From Candidatus Andersenbacteria bacterium RIFCSPHIGHO2_02_FULL_46_16 (GTDB lineage Bacteria > Patescibacteriota > Andersenbacteria > UBA10190): a stretch of 41,915 nt of DNA. The stretch is from NCBI GenBank assembly GCA_001817065.1, contig MHHQ01000012.1:1-41915 (forward strand), written 5' to 3'. The notes beneath the pieces are model-generated. The model saw nothing but the letters and a program-made list of their open reading frames with translations, had not been told where the DNA came from and made no database searches. The position numbers and the translations under genes were made by a program. Positions 8,495-15,488 of the stretch are shown here, one piece after another (position 1 is the stretch's first letter; the number at the start of each line of letters is the position of its first letter).

Positions 8495-9727
8495 GTGTTT
8501 AAGCTAAAAACAATAAAAAAAGCGGGAATAATGGCGTGTTTGCTGGCCTTAGTGTTGATGTCGGGGTGGATTGGCGGTCAGGCGCAGGCGGCGGAAGAAG
8601 TTGTTGTGTCAGTTTTTACTAGGGAAACATGCCGACATTGCCAGGCGGAAAAGGAATTTTTACATAATTTGCAGCAGGAATTACCGGCGATGCAAGTTAA
8701 ATACTACGACCTAGCGGAACTGGATAATGAGAATCTGTTTAAGGAAATAACTGATTTTTACGGAATAACCAAAGGCACACCGCTAACTTTAGTAAGAGGC
8801 CAATTGATATCGGGTTTTGATAAACCAGAAACGACGGGTGCTCTATTGCGGGACGCTATTAAAGGTGACGGAGTGGCAGCTCTGGGATTTGAGCAAATTA
8901 AAAATGGAGGAGCGAAAGTCGGCGGATTGGGGACGGACAGCGTGGTGTGCGATGAGATAGAAGGTTGTTCGATAGATAATCCGTTATTAGTAACAATTCC
9001 GATTATTGGAAACACGGTTGATGTGGGTAAATTTTCATTGGTGGGATTATCCCTAGTTTTGGGTTTGATTGACGGTTTTAATCCTTGTGCGATGTGGGTG
9101 TTAGTAATGTTCCTACTACTGCTGGTGCAGATTGGAGACAGGCGGAAAATGTGGCAATTCGCAGGTTTGTTCGTGCTCGCCCAAGCAATCATGTATTACC
9201 TGATACTGATGGTCTGGTTTGCCGTGTGGGATTTTGTGGCATTAGACCGGATCGTGACACCGCTCATTGGCTGGTTGGCATTGGGCAGCGGTGTGTACTT
9301 TCTTTATAAGTTCAAAACCTTCAAGCCTGTGTGCAGCGTGACGAGTTTCGAACAACAGCAAAAAGTGGAGACGCGCGCGACGGCATTGGTTAGCAAGCCG
9401 ATGACAATGGCAGTGGCGCTTGGGGTGATTGGCTTGGCTTTGTCTGTTAACATTTTTGAGTTTGCGTGTTCGGTTGGAATCCCGCAGGCCTTTACAAAGA
9501 TTTTAGAGTTGAATAGCTTGGGGTGGCTAAAAACCCAGGGGTTGGTTATTGCGTACATGCTGATGTATATGTTGGATGACATTATTGTTTTTGGCTTGGC
9601 ATTATGGAGTTTTGAGAAGATTGGCCTGACACATAAGTATAGTAAGTGGACGACTTTAATCGGTGGGATATTGATGATTCTGTTAGGTTTAACAATGCTG
9701 TTAAAGCCAGAGTGGTTAGTGGTATAG
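8495..9727 (+). CDS. Thioredoxin/glutaredoxin-like domain fused to a DsbD/CcdA-like membrane domain
   Basis: Probable trans-membrane thiol electron carrier. With GTG 8495 (AGGG at 8485-8488, 6-nt spacing) the protein is 410 residues and starts with a signal peptide (KLKTIKK, hydrophobic core, AQA-A cleavage near residue 33). A redox domain follows, with CxxC 'CRHC' at 46-49 ('FTRETCRHCQAEKEF') and a cis-Pro 'GTPLTLV'. After that come about six membrane helices. They carry two membrane Cys of the CcdA/DsbD kind, in 'DGFNPCAMW' and 'FEFACSVGIPQAF'. So an exported thioredoxin-like domain is joined to its own reductase-type membrane module. An earlier TTG (8456) is possible but lacks a ribosome site. 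It lies at the end of the msrBA-peptidase run. Confidence 0.82.
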   Translation: MFKLKTIKKAGIMACLLALVLMSGWIGGQAQAAEEVVVSVFTRETCRHCQAEKEFLHNLQQELPAMQVKYYDLAELDNENLFKEITDFYGITKGTPLTLVRGQLISGFDKPETTGALLRDAIKGDGVAALGFEQIKNGGAKVGGLGTDSVVCDEIEGCSIDNPLLVTIPIIGNTVDVGKFSLVGLSLVLGLIDGFNPCAMWVLVMFLLLLVQIGDRRKMWQFAGLFVLAQAIMYYLILMVWFAVWDFVALDRIVTPLIGWLALGSGVYFLYKFKTFKPVCSVTSFEQQQKVETRATALVSKPMTMAVALGVIGLALSVNIFEFACSVGIPQAFTKILELNSLGWLKTQGLVIAYMLMYMLDDIIVFGLALWSFEKIGLTHKYSKWTTLIGGILMILLGLTMLLKPEWLVV

Positions 9728-9752
9728 AAGGGGTGGTATAAAGGAGTTATAA

Positions 9753-11129
9753 TTGGTTGATTTTATTAATATAAGTAATTTTATTGATATTATGTTCAAT
9801 GCAAGTATTTACCGGTCGTATGATATTAGGGGCATAGTGCCAACAGAGTTGGATAAAGAAGAGTGTTATCATATTGGCCGAGCATATGCCAAATTTACCG
9901 GGGCAAAGAGGGTAGTGGTGGCACGCGACATGAGACCGAGCGGTGATGAGTTCGAGCCGGAGTTGGTAAGGGGATTGACTGAGGGCGGAGTGAATGTGAT
10001 TAGGATTGGTTTAGCGACATCGCCAATGTTTTATTTCGCGGTGCATTTTTTTGGCGCTGATGGAGGGGTGATGGTAACGGCCTCGCATAATCCGGGTCAA
10101 TATAATGGGTTGAAAATGACGAGGGCAGAGGCGGTACCTATTGCCGGAGATTCGGGTTTAATGGATATACGTGATTTAGCGGAGAAGCGAGACTGGGAAG
10201 CAGTTACGCAGGCAGGCAAGACAGAAGATAAACAAATTAAAGATGAATACGTACAGATGGTAACAGCAGGTTTTTCGGCGGAGGGTTTGAAGATAGTGGT
10301 GGATGCAGGCAACGGAATGTCTGGATATATATTAAAAGACGTGTTTGAGAGATTAGGTGGCGAAGTGGTGCCTTTGTATTGGGAGTTGGACGGATCTTTC
10401 CCTAACCACGAAGCGGATCCCCTAAAGGAAGAAAATTTGGAGGACCTTAAAAAGGTTATGAAGCAGGAAAAGGCTGATTTAGGTGTGGCGTTTGACGGGG
10501 ATGCTGACCGGGTATTTTTCGTGACTGATCAGGGGGAGACAGTTCCGGGGGATATAACAACGGCTATCATTGCTAAAGAAGTATTGGCGAAGCATAAAGG
10601 GGCACCGGTGCTGTATGATATTCGAGCTTCCTGGACTACCCCCGATGTCATTAAAGAGGCGGGCGGCGAGCCTGTAATGTGGAAGGTGGGACATTCGTTG
10701 ATTAAAGCCAAGATGAGAGAGGTGGGGGCTAAGTTTGCTGGTGAGGTGTCGGGACATTTTTTCTTTACTCCCTGGTTCGCAGAGTCGGGGATGCTGGCGA
10801 TGGGGCATGTTTTAACGGTTGTTAGGCGAGAAGGCAAGTCTTTGTCTGAGATTGTTAAGCCACTACTGAGATACGTGAAGACACCGGAAATAAATTATGA
10901 TGTGCCAGATAAAGAGGCGGCGATTGCTCGGATAAAAAATCAGTATAGCGATGCATCCAGAATATTTGATTTTGATGGAATTCGTTTTGAGTACGAGGAT
11001 TGGTGGGCAAGTGTGCGGCCAAGCAATACGGAGCCAAAGTTGCGTTTAAATATGGAGGCTAAGACGAGCGAGCTACTGGAGAAGAAGAAGGCAGAGATTG
11101 AAGGATTGATAAAGGGAGATGGGAAATAG
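9753..11129 (+). CDS. Phosphomannomutase / phosphoglucomutase (ManB-type)
   Basis: Interconverts mannose or glucose 1- and 6-phosphates, feeding nucleotide-sugar synthesis. All four alpha-D-phosphohexomutase signatures are present: the N-terminal 'SIYRSYDIRGIVP', the phosphoserine loop 'VTASHNPGQYNGLK' (S111), the Mg-binding 'FDGDADRVFF', the sugar-binding 'GEVSGHFFF', and the phosphate-binding 'RPSNTEPKLRL'. The TTG start at 9753 has a strong AAGGAG (9741-9746) at 6-nt spacing, which gives an N-terminal extension of about 13 residues before the usual family start. The alternative ATG 9792 fits the family better but has no Shine-Dalgarno. It begins 25 bp after the DsbD-like gene. The isomerase at 16782 would supply its fructose-6-phosphate-derived substrate. 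Confidence 0.93.
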   Translation: MVDFINISNFIDIMFNASIYRSYDIRGIVPTELDKEECYHIGRAYAKFTGAKRVVVARDMRPSGDEFEPELVRGLTEGGVNVIRIGLATSPMFYFAVHFFGADGGVMVTASHNPGQYNGLKMTRAEAVPIAGDSGLMDIRDLAEKRDWEAVTQAGKTEDKQIKDEYVQMVTAGFSAEGLKIVVDAGNGMSGYILKDVFERLGGEVVPLYWELDGSFPNHEADPLKEENLEDLKKVMKQEKADLGVAFDGDADRVFFVTDQGETVPGDITTAIIAKEVLAKHKGAPVLYDIRASWTTPDVIKEAGGEPVMWKVGHSLIKAKMREVGAKFAGEVSGHFFFTPWFAESGMLAMGHVLTVVRREGKSLSEIVKPLLRYVKTPEINYDVPDKEAAIARIKNQYSDASRIFDFDGIRFEYEDWWASVRPSNTEPKLRLNMEAKTSELLEKKKAEIEGLIKGDGK

Positions 11130-11178
11130 GGGGAAATGAAGGATAGAAAAATTATGGTCTAGCGATACTCTAAGAAGG

Positions 11179-11195
11179 ACGCATTAATAATGCGT
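11179..11195 (+). terminator. Possible weak terminator after the phosphohexomutase
   Basis: Hairpin ACGCATT (11179-11185) / AATGCGT (11189-11195) with a 3-nt loop, 50 bp after the stop, followed only by a short interrupted T tract (GTCGTTT). If it is not a terminator, the mutase transcript would run antisense through the small-RNA genes. Confidence 0.35.
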
Positions 11196-11226
11196 GTCGT
11201 TTCAAGGTAATATAAATATTTTAAAT

Positions 11227-11315
11227 AAAAAAAGAGAGCCTAGGAGAGAAAGAGAGTAAAAAGAGGAAGGGAGAGTAAGGCTCTAAGAGAAAGAACGAAT
11301 TGTAAGGGAACTGAT
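11227..11315 (-). ncRNA. Predicted small RNA, copy 1 (CU-rich loop)
   Basis: Predicted transcript of about 89 nt running from near 11315 down to the T tract at 11233-11227. It has a 5' single-stranded part of about 30 nt. Then comes a stem AGAGCCT (minus strand, 11284-11278) / AGGCTCT (11241-11235) closing a loop of 36 nt that is almost all C and U. Seven U follow the stem, so the hairpin also serves as terminator. The loop holds CUCCC, CCUC and CUCUCC motifs complementary to AGGAG/GGAGG. No open reading frame with a ribosome site is visible in it. I recognise no known RNA family (not tmRNA, SRP RNA, 6S or RNase P). Confidence 0.6.
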
Positions 11316-11321
11316 AATTTA

Positions 11322-11349
11322 ATAATAGCAGCTGCAATAATTATGTCAA
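11322..11349 (-). promoter_or_regulatory. Promoter of small RNA copy 1
   Basis: On the minus strand: perfect TTGACA (11349-11344), a 16-bp spacer and TATTAT (11327-11322). The -35 lies inside an inverted repeat, TGTCAAA-4-TTTGACA. Predicted start near 11315. Confidence 0.7.
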
Positions 11350-11385
11350 ATGATTTTGACAGGATTTAGTGGATAAGTTGTATTA

Positions 11386-11402
11386 GGGCTTATGCTAAGC
11401 CC
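11386..11402. repeat. Copy of the trpS stop-codon hairpin
   Basis: GGGCTTA-TGC-TAAGCCC, identical to the hairpin holding the trpS stop at 11661-11677 but detached from any gene. It is the boundary of duplicated unit 1. Confidence 0.7.
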
Positions 11403-11503
11403 ATTTTAAAATAAGAGAAATCCAATTAGTTTTGATGTAAATGCGGGATTAGCAGGGAAGGGGGAGGTACGATGAGAAAAGGCTCTTGTGGCACTTTTTA
11501 GAT

Positions 11504-11590
11504 AAAAAAAGAGAGCCTAGGAGGAAAGAGAGAGAAATGAGGAAAGGAGAAGGGTAAGGCTCTAAAAGAACGAATTGTAAGGGAACTGAT
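11504..11590 (-). ncRNA. Predicted small RNA, copy 2 (CU-rich loop)
   Basis: Predicted transcript of about 87 nt from near 11590 to the T tract at 11510-11504. It has the same design as copy 1: the same 7-bp stem (11563-11557 with 11518-11512), the same 5' segment, and a 38-nt loop of C and U with UCUCC, CCUC and CCUCC motifs. The loop sequence differs from copy 1 in many positions but keeps the pyrimidine bias, which suggests that the composition is under selection. It lies directly downstream of trpS with its own promoter, so it is not merely the trpS terminator. Confidence 0.6.
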
Positions 11591-11596
11591 AATTTA

Positions 11597-11624
11597 ATAA
11601 TAGCAGCTGCAATGATTATGTCAA
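11597..11624 (-). promoter_or_regulatory. Promoter of small RNA copy 2
   Basis: TTGACA (11624-11619), 16-bp spacer, TATTAT (11602-11597) on the minus strand, the same boxes and spacing as copy 1. It starts 41 bp past the trpS stop. Confidence 0.7.
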
Positions 11625-11660
11625 ACGATTTTGACAGGATTTGGTGGATAAGTTGGATCG

Positions 11661-11684
11661 GGGCTTATGCTAAGCCCATTTTTT
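11661..11684 (+). terminator. Plus-strand terminator embedded in the trpS stop region
   Basis: GGGCTTA (11661-11667) / TAAGCCC (11671-11677) with a 3-nt loop, followed on the plus strand by A and six T (11679-11684). It would stop plus-strand transcripts coming from the phosphohexomutase before they run antisense into trpS, while encoding the last trpS codons on the other strand. Confidence 0.5.
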
Positions 11685-12660
11685 CGTGAACGATTGCCAG
11701 GGTTTTGGTAGCAACTTGAGCAGCTTTGGCTGCCCCGTCGGCTAAAACTTCTTCTAGATGTTTGGTGTCCGGACGGATGGTTTGAAAGCGTTCTTGAATA
11801 GGGGAGAGGTGTTCAATGATGAGGTCAGCTAAGGAGGATTTAAATTCTTGGTATCCGCTGCTGGCAAATTGGTTTTCAATATCCTGAACAGATTGTTCGC
11901 TGAATGCTTGATAGATAGCCAGGAGGTTGGTTACGGCTGGACCGCTATTAGTAAAGGAAAAATTAGGTTCTGTTTCAGTGACTGCCATGGAGATTTTTTT
12001 ACGGATAGCGTCGGCAGTATCGGTCAGGGTGATATATGATTTGGCGGTGTCGTCACTCTTGCTCATCTTTTTGTTTGGATCCGTCAATGACATAATACGG
12101 GCAGTGTTTTTATTAACGAGTGCTTCAGGCAACGTGAAGACAGCATCAAACTTATTGTTGAAGCGCTTGGCGATATCGCGAGTGAGCTCTATGTGTTGGA
12201 TCTGATCCTCGCCAACTGGCACGATGTTTGTTTGATAAAGCAGGATGTCAGCGGCTTGAAGAACAGGGTAGGCAAAAAGTCCAAGAGTAGAACGGTCTTG
12301 ATGGTTAGCGGACTTTTCCTTGAATTGGGTCATCCGGTTTAATTCACCTAGCGGAGTCTGGGTAGCGAGCAGCCAAGCTAACTGAGCGTGGGCTGGGACA
12401 TGCGATTGAACAAAAATAGTGCTTTGGTTGGGATCTAATCCGGCAGCTAAATAGAGGGCGGCTGTGTCTAGCACGGTAGTGGGCAGGGATGCCGGATCGT
12501 AGGGAACAGTGATGGCATGTTCGTCCACAATACAGTAGAAAGCAGAATTGTTTTCCTGCAGGGTGATCCATTGCTTGATGGCACCGAGGTAATTGCCGAT
12601 ATGCAAAGTGCCGGATGGCTGTAGACCAGAGAAAACTACTTTGTTTTTGGGGGTTGTCAT
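11665..12660 (-). CDS. trpS: Tryptophanyl-tRNA synthetase
   Basis: Charges tRNA-Trp. The class I signatures are clear: 'PSGTLHIGNYLGA' (HIGH-type, residues 11-23) and 'NKKMSKSDD' (KMSKS). Between them are 'PVGEDQIQHIELTRDIA' and 'YPVLQAADILLY', which are diagnostic for TrpS. With ATG 12660 the protein has 331 residues, the usual bacterial length; an upstream in-frame TTG (12729) would add 23 residues unlike the family. No Shine-Dalgarno is present, but a -10-like TACTCT ends 7 nt before this ATG, consistent with a leaderless message. The last codons and stop lie in the hairpin that is duplicated downstream. Confidence 0.96.
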   Translation of the reverse strand: MTTPKNKVVFSGLQPSGTLHIGNYLGAIKQWITLQENNSAFYCIVDEHAITVPYDPASLPTTVLDTAALYLAAGLDPNQSTIFVQSHVPAHAQLAWLLATQTPLGELNRMTQFKEKSANHQDRSTLGLFAYPVLQAADILLYQTNIVPVGEDQIQHIELTRDIAKRFNNKFDAVFTLPEALVNKNTARIMSLTDPNKKMSKSDDTAKSYITLTDTADAIRKKISMAVTETEPNFSFTNSGPAVTNLLAIYQAFSEQSVQDIENQFASSGYQEFKSSLADLIIEHLSPIQERFQTIRPDTKHLEEVLADGAAKAAQVATKTLAIVHEKMGLA

Positions 12661-12667
12661 GCAGTTA

Positions 12668-12696
12668 AGAGTACGGTTTTTGGTTGTATTGCTCAA
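12668..12696 (-). promoter_or_regulatory. Putative leaderless promoter of trpS
   Basis: TTGAGC (12696-12691), 17-bp spacer, TACTCT (12673-12668) on the minus strand; 7 nt separate the -10 from ATG 12660. The match is moderate and gains weight only from similar arrangements at other genes here. Confidence 0.4.
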
Positions 12697-12746
12697 GCTA
12701 GAAACGAAGCGAGGGAATCCAAAAGTCAAAACCCAAGTAAAACGGA

Positions 12747-12780
12747 ATCAAAAGCCCTGCGTTGTTGCAGGGCTTTTGAT
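12747..12780 (-). terminator. Terminator of ribonuclease J (bidirectional symmetry)
   Basis: A 14-bp perfect inverted repeat (12747-12760 with 12767-12780) with a 6-nt loop and a GCCCTGC/GCAGGGC core flanked by AAAA and TTTT, about 70 bp beyond the stop of the minus-strand ribonuclease J gene. Confidence 0.85.
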
Positions 12781-12788
12781 CAGCGTTC

Positions 12789-12807
12789 GTCCGCCAAAAT
12801 GGCGGAC
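12789..12807. repeat. GC-rich hairpin beside the ribonuclease J terminator
   Basis: GTCCGCC (12789-12795) and GGCGGAC (12801-12807) with a 5-nt loop and no T tract. It may stabilise the 3' end of the ribonuclease J message or be a dispersed repeat. Confidence 0.5.
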
Positions 12808-12849
12808 TCACTTACTTGTTTTCGGTTTGGGAGGCTGCTGAAAGTAAAA

Positions 12850-14775
12850 TTATACTTCTACTATTACAGGCAGAACCATAGGACGGCGCTCGGTTTGCTT
12901 GTACAAGAATTGGCCGATATCGTCACGGATACTTGACTTAAGGTGGGTCCAGTTGGGTTCACCGCCATGGTTTTCACCAGCTTGTTTCTTCACGATTTTA
13001 CTTATTTCCTTTTTAGTGTCGCGGACTAGCTGTTGCTGTTCTTTCATGTAGATAAAACCGCGGGAGATAATGTCTGGTTCGCCTACTACTTCGCCAGAGC
13101 GGCCGTTGATCATGGCGATGATAACTACCATACCGTCAGAGGCGAGTACTTGGCGGTCCCTAAGGACAACGTTGCCAACGTCACCGACACCGAGGCCGTC
13201 AACCATCACAAATTTAATGTCATACTTTTCTCCATTGAGACGGACTTTTTCTGGTGTTACTTCAACTACTTCGCCGTTGCTGGGCAGCATGATATTACCG
13301 CGGTTCATACCGTTGGCAACTGCCAGTTTGGCGTGTTCAGCTCGGTGGGAGAAGTACCCGTGGGCCGGAACAAGATATTTGGGCTGCATTAGATGGATCA
13401 TATGCATCAAATCATCCCGGTGACCGTGTCCGCCAGAGTGAATATCCATCATTTTGTAGTGGAAGACTTCAGCACCTTGCTTATAGATTTGATCTTTTAC
13501 TATCTGTACGGACGCTTCATTGCCAGGGATAACGGATGAGGAGAAGATCACTATGTCGCCCGCTTGCAACTCTAAGGATCGATGTTCCTTGTTAACGATA
13601 CGCATTAATACGGCATTGTCTTCGCCTTGAGCACCGGTGCAGAGGATGAGGACTTTGTTGGGCGGCAGTTTATTGCTTTCTTCTGGCGTGATAATTGTTT
13701 CTTTACTGACTTTCATGAAGCCGATTTCACGGGCGATTTCTACGTTAGTCTTCATAGAGTACCCATCAATGGCAACCTTGCGACCATGTTTTTCCGCGAC
13801 AGCGATCAGTTGCTGGAGACGGTCAATCATTGAGGAGAAGGTAGCGGCAATGATGCGTTGTTGAGGATGGTCATCAAAGAGTTTGGAGAGATTGGTTTCG
13901 ACGGTTGATTCAGATATAGAATGGCCTTCTCGTTCAGCCCCTGTTGAATCAGAGTACAAAACAGAGATACCCTTGTTGCCTAATTCCTGGATATGTTTTT
14001 CGTCAGCCGGCTGATCGTTAACTGGCTTGTTATCAAACTTGAAGTCACCGGTGAAGGCGATGGAGCCGGCCGGGGATCGGACAACTACACCGAAGGCATT
14101 GGGGACAGAATGATTAACGTGAAAGGGCTCAATGGTGAACTGGCCTAACTGGAAGGGTTTTGTGGTGTCGATAATTTTGACATTCGGCTTAGCATATTGG
14201 GGGAAATCATCCTGCCGTTTTTGGACCAGGCGCATGGTGAATTCAGAGCCGTAAATGGGCGGATTACCCAGTTTTGGTAATAAGTGGGGGACAGCACCAA
14301 AATGGTCGTAGTGAGCATGAGTGATAATGACCCCTTTAATTTTCTTTTCTTTACCGTATAGCGGGGAAATGTCAGGAATAACATAATCGATACCATACAT
14401 TTGCTCGCCGGGAAACATTAATCCTAAGTCGATAACAACAATGTCATTTTTATATTCAACGGCGGCGGAATTGCGCCCGATTTCCTCAAGGCCACCTAAG
14501 GGGATCAAATACATCCCATCAGGATTGCGCGGTGGCTGTTTGATGTCGGGCAAATTTCGTGAACGAGAAGGCCCGAAGTGAACTGCTTTAGGATTTCGAC
14601 GACCCTGGTGGGGTCGGCGAGGGGAGCGCTGGCGAGGCGGATTATGGCGGACTGGTTTAGGCTTTGATGCTGGTGCCACTTTGTGTGTGCCGTGAGTTTG
14701 GGTTGGGCGCACTGGTGGAGGCGGCGGAACAGGGTTGTTCGACGGACTCTTTGGTGGTGTATTTGGTTGTATCAT
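12850..14775 (-). CDS. rnj: Ribonuclease J (metallo-beta-lactamase/beta-CASP RNase)
   Basis: 5'-3' exonuclease and endonuclease central to mRNA decay and rRNA maturation in bacteria lacking RNase E. It has 641 residues. The metal-binding motif 'THAHYDHFGAVPHLL' (HxHxDH at 153-158) is followed by 'HVNHSVPNAFG', 'IAFTGDFKFD' and 'YSDSTGAEREGHS' (the beta-lactamase D/H ligands). The beta-CASP parts are 'IAATFSSMIDRLQQ' and 'GHGHRDDLMHMI...PAHGYFSHRAEH', and a C-terminal domain follows. The first about 87 residues are a Pro/Arg/Gln/His-rich, apparently disordered, positively charged extension before the catalytic core ('MYLIPLGGLEEIGRN'); it could bind RNA. No Shine-Dalgarno precedes the ATG. The nearest good promoter lies 180 bp upstream, implying a long leader. 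Confidence 0.95.
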   Translation of the reverse strand: MIQPNTPPKSPSNNPVPPPPPVRPTQTHGTHKVAPASKPKPVRHNPPRQRSPRRPHQGRRNPKAVHFGPSRSRNLPDIKQPPRNPDGMYLIPLGGLEEIGRNSAAVEYKNDIVVIDLGLMFPGEQMYGIDYVIPDISPLYGKEKKIKGVIITHAHYDHFGAVPHLLPKLGNPPIYGSEFTMRLVQKRQDDFPQYAKPNVKIIDTTKPFQLGQFTIEPFHVNHSVPNAFGVVVRSPAGSIAFTGDFKFDNKPVNDQPADEKHIQELGNKGISVLYSDSTGAEREGHSISESTVETNLSKLFDDHPQQRIIAATFSSMIDRLQQLIAVAEKHGRKVAIDGYSMKTNVEIAREIGFMKVSKETIITPEESNKLPPNKVLILCTGAQGEDNAVLMRIVNKEHRSLELQAGDIVIFSSSVIPGNEASVQIVKDQIYKQGAEVFHYKMMDIHSGGHGHRDDLMHMIHLMQPKYLVPAHGYFSHRAEHAKLAVANGMNRGNIMLPSNGEVVEVTPEKVRLNGEKYDIKFVMVDGLGVGDVGNVVLRDRQVLASDGMVVIIAMINGRSGEVVGEPDIISRGFIYMKEQQQLVRDTKKEISKIVKKQAGENHGGEPNWTHLKSSIRDDIGQFLYKQTERRPMVLPVIVEV

Positions 14776-15179
14776 TTGATGATTAAAAAATTAGTTTTTT
14801 TGATGACAGGATATAACTAGGCTTCGGTAAACACATAAAGCAATAACGCTTTGTGCACTGTACTGGTCCTTACGTTGTTAGCCCGTCGATCGTAATAAGC
14901 GAGAAATCAGAAATTATGGCGTCTGAGCTTTCGTTTATGGCGATTAATCTATACATAGACTGTAGCAGAATGGCAGAGAATGTCAAATGGGGATAAGTAT
15001 GTTAGTTAATAAATAGCTTATTAGAGCGGTGAATATGGAATTGGCTATAGGCCCAAGAAGATGGTTTAACTGGTAGGGTGGCAGGGATATTTATCGTATA
15101 AAACACAGAGCTTAGGGTACAGCAAGGTTGGCGCGCCATTGGTTAGTGTCAATAGGCTGGTTGCTGGAAGATGATTTAG
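14776..15179 (-). other. Gene-free 404-bp stretch: putative ribonuclease J leader and tRNA-Leu spacer
   Basis: No coding frame is visible on either strand. It contains the promoter at 14959-14986. Downstream of it lie a hairpin-prone AAAGC/GCTTT stretch (about 14838-14855) and an A6/T6 pair just before the ATG of ribonuclease J. It does not match RNase P, tmRNA or SRP RNA by the conserved motifs I know. Confidence 0.4.
14959..14986 (-). promoter_or_regulatory. Putative promoter of ribonuclease J
   Basis: Perfect TTGACA (14986-14981), 16-bp spacer and TACAGT (14964-14959) on the minus strand. Predicted start near 14952 gives a 5' leader of about 177 nt. Confidence 0.5.
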
Positions 15180-15262
15180 TGGGGACGGAGAGAGTCGAAC
15201 TCTCATGGATGTAATCCACACGCTCCTGAAGCGTGCGCGTCTACCGATTCCGCCACGTCCCC
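15180..15262 (-). tRNA. tRNA-Leu (anticodon CAG)
   Basis: The minus strand folds as a class II tRNA. The acceptor is GGGGACG/CGTCCCC with discriminator A. The D-arm contains 'AATCGGTAGACGC', and the anticodon loop TTCAGGA gives CAG, reading CUG. A long variable arm (TGGATTACATCCA) and T-arm GAGAG-TTCGACT-CTCTC complete it. The 3' CCA is not encoded, so it must be added by the CCA-adding enzyme, unlike the tRNA-Ser at the end of the window. Confidence 0.96.
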
Positions 15263-15315
15263 TAAAATTAAAATCCTAAATTCGAAATTTCAAACCCTAA
15301 ACTCGCTGGGTTAAA

Positions 15316-15378
15316 ATAGAATATATTAGATTTACTAATGAACAGGGGGGAATGTGTGTTGGTGATAATATATTCTAT
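15316..15378. repeat. AT-rich 13-bp inverted repeat
   Basis: ATAGAATATATTA (15316-15328) and its exact complement (15366-15378) with a 37-nt spacer, between tRNA-Leu and the next gene. There is no T tract. It may be a decayed mobile-element end or an mRNA stem. Confidence 0.6.
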
Positions 15379-15463
15379 CTTTATTAATTTACAAGTAGAA
15401 ATTAATTTGAGGTAATGAAGATGGATGGATTGAGGGGGTGGTAAAAATAGTGATTTTTTAAAA

Positions 15464-15485
15464 AAGCCGGGATGTTTCCCGGCTT
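15464..15485 (-). terminator. Terminator of the 15489-16079 gene
   Basis: AAGCCGGGA (15464-15472) / TCCCGGCTT (15477-15485), loop 4 nt. On the minus strand it is followed by a T6 run. It begins 4 bp after the stop codon. Confidence 0.85.
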
Positions 15486-15488
15486 GGT

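Larger units (their letters stand above)
11223..11683. repeat. Tandem segmental duplication, two units of about 185 bp
   Basis: Unit 1 (about 11223-11406) and unit 2 (about 11502-11683) share most of their sequence and are offset by about 275-280 bp. Each contains, read on the minus strand, the last codons of trpS with its stop-codon hairpin, a promoter, a short transcribed segment and a terminator. Only unit 2 is attached to the intact trpS, so unit 1 carries a remnant of the trpS 3' end. The about 95 bp between the units is not repeated. Promoter and stem are near-identical while the loop sequences differ yet stay pyrimidine-rich. Confidence 0.85.

Noticed and set aside
13033-13423. Plus-strand frames of over 110 codons inside the ribonuclease J gene
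   Set aside because: Antisense shadows of a clearly conserved gene; no start signals.
14776-15179. Candidate RNase P RNA or tmRNA in the 404-bp gap
   Set aside because: None of the conserved motifs of these RNAs is visible, and no long-range closing stem was found.
15265-15293. TTGAAA-N17-TAATTT before tRNA-Leu
   Set aside because: The predicted start would fall inside the mature tRNA; the match probably reflects AT-rich repeat sequence.
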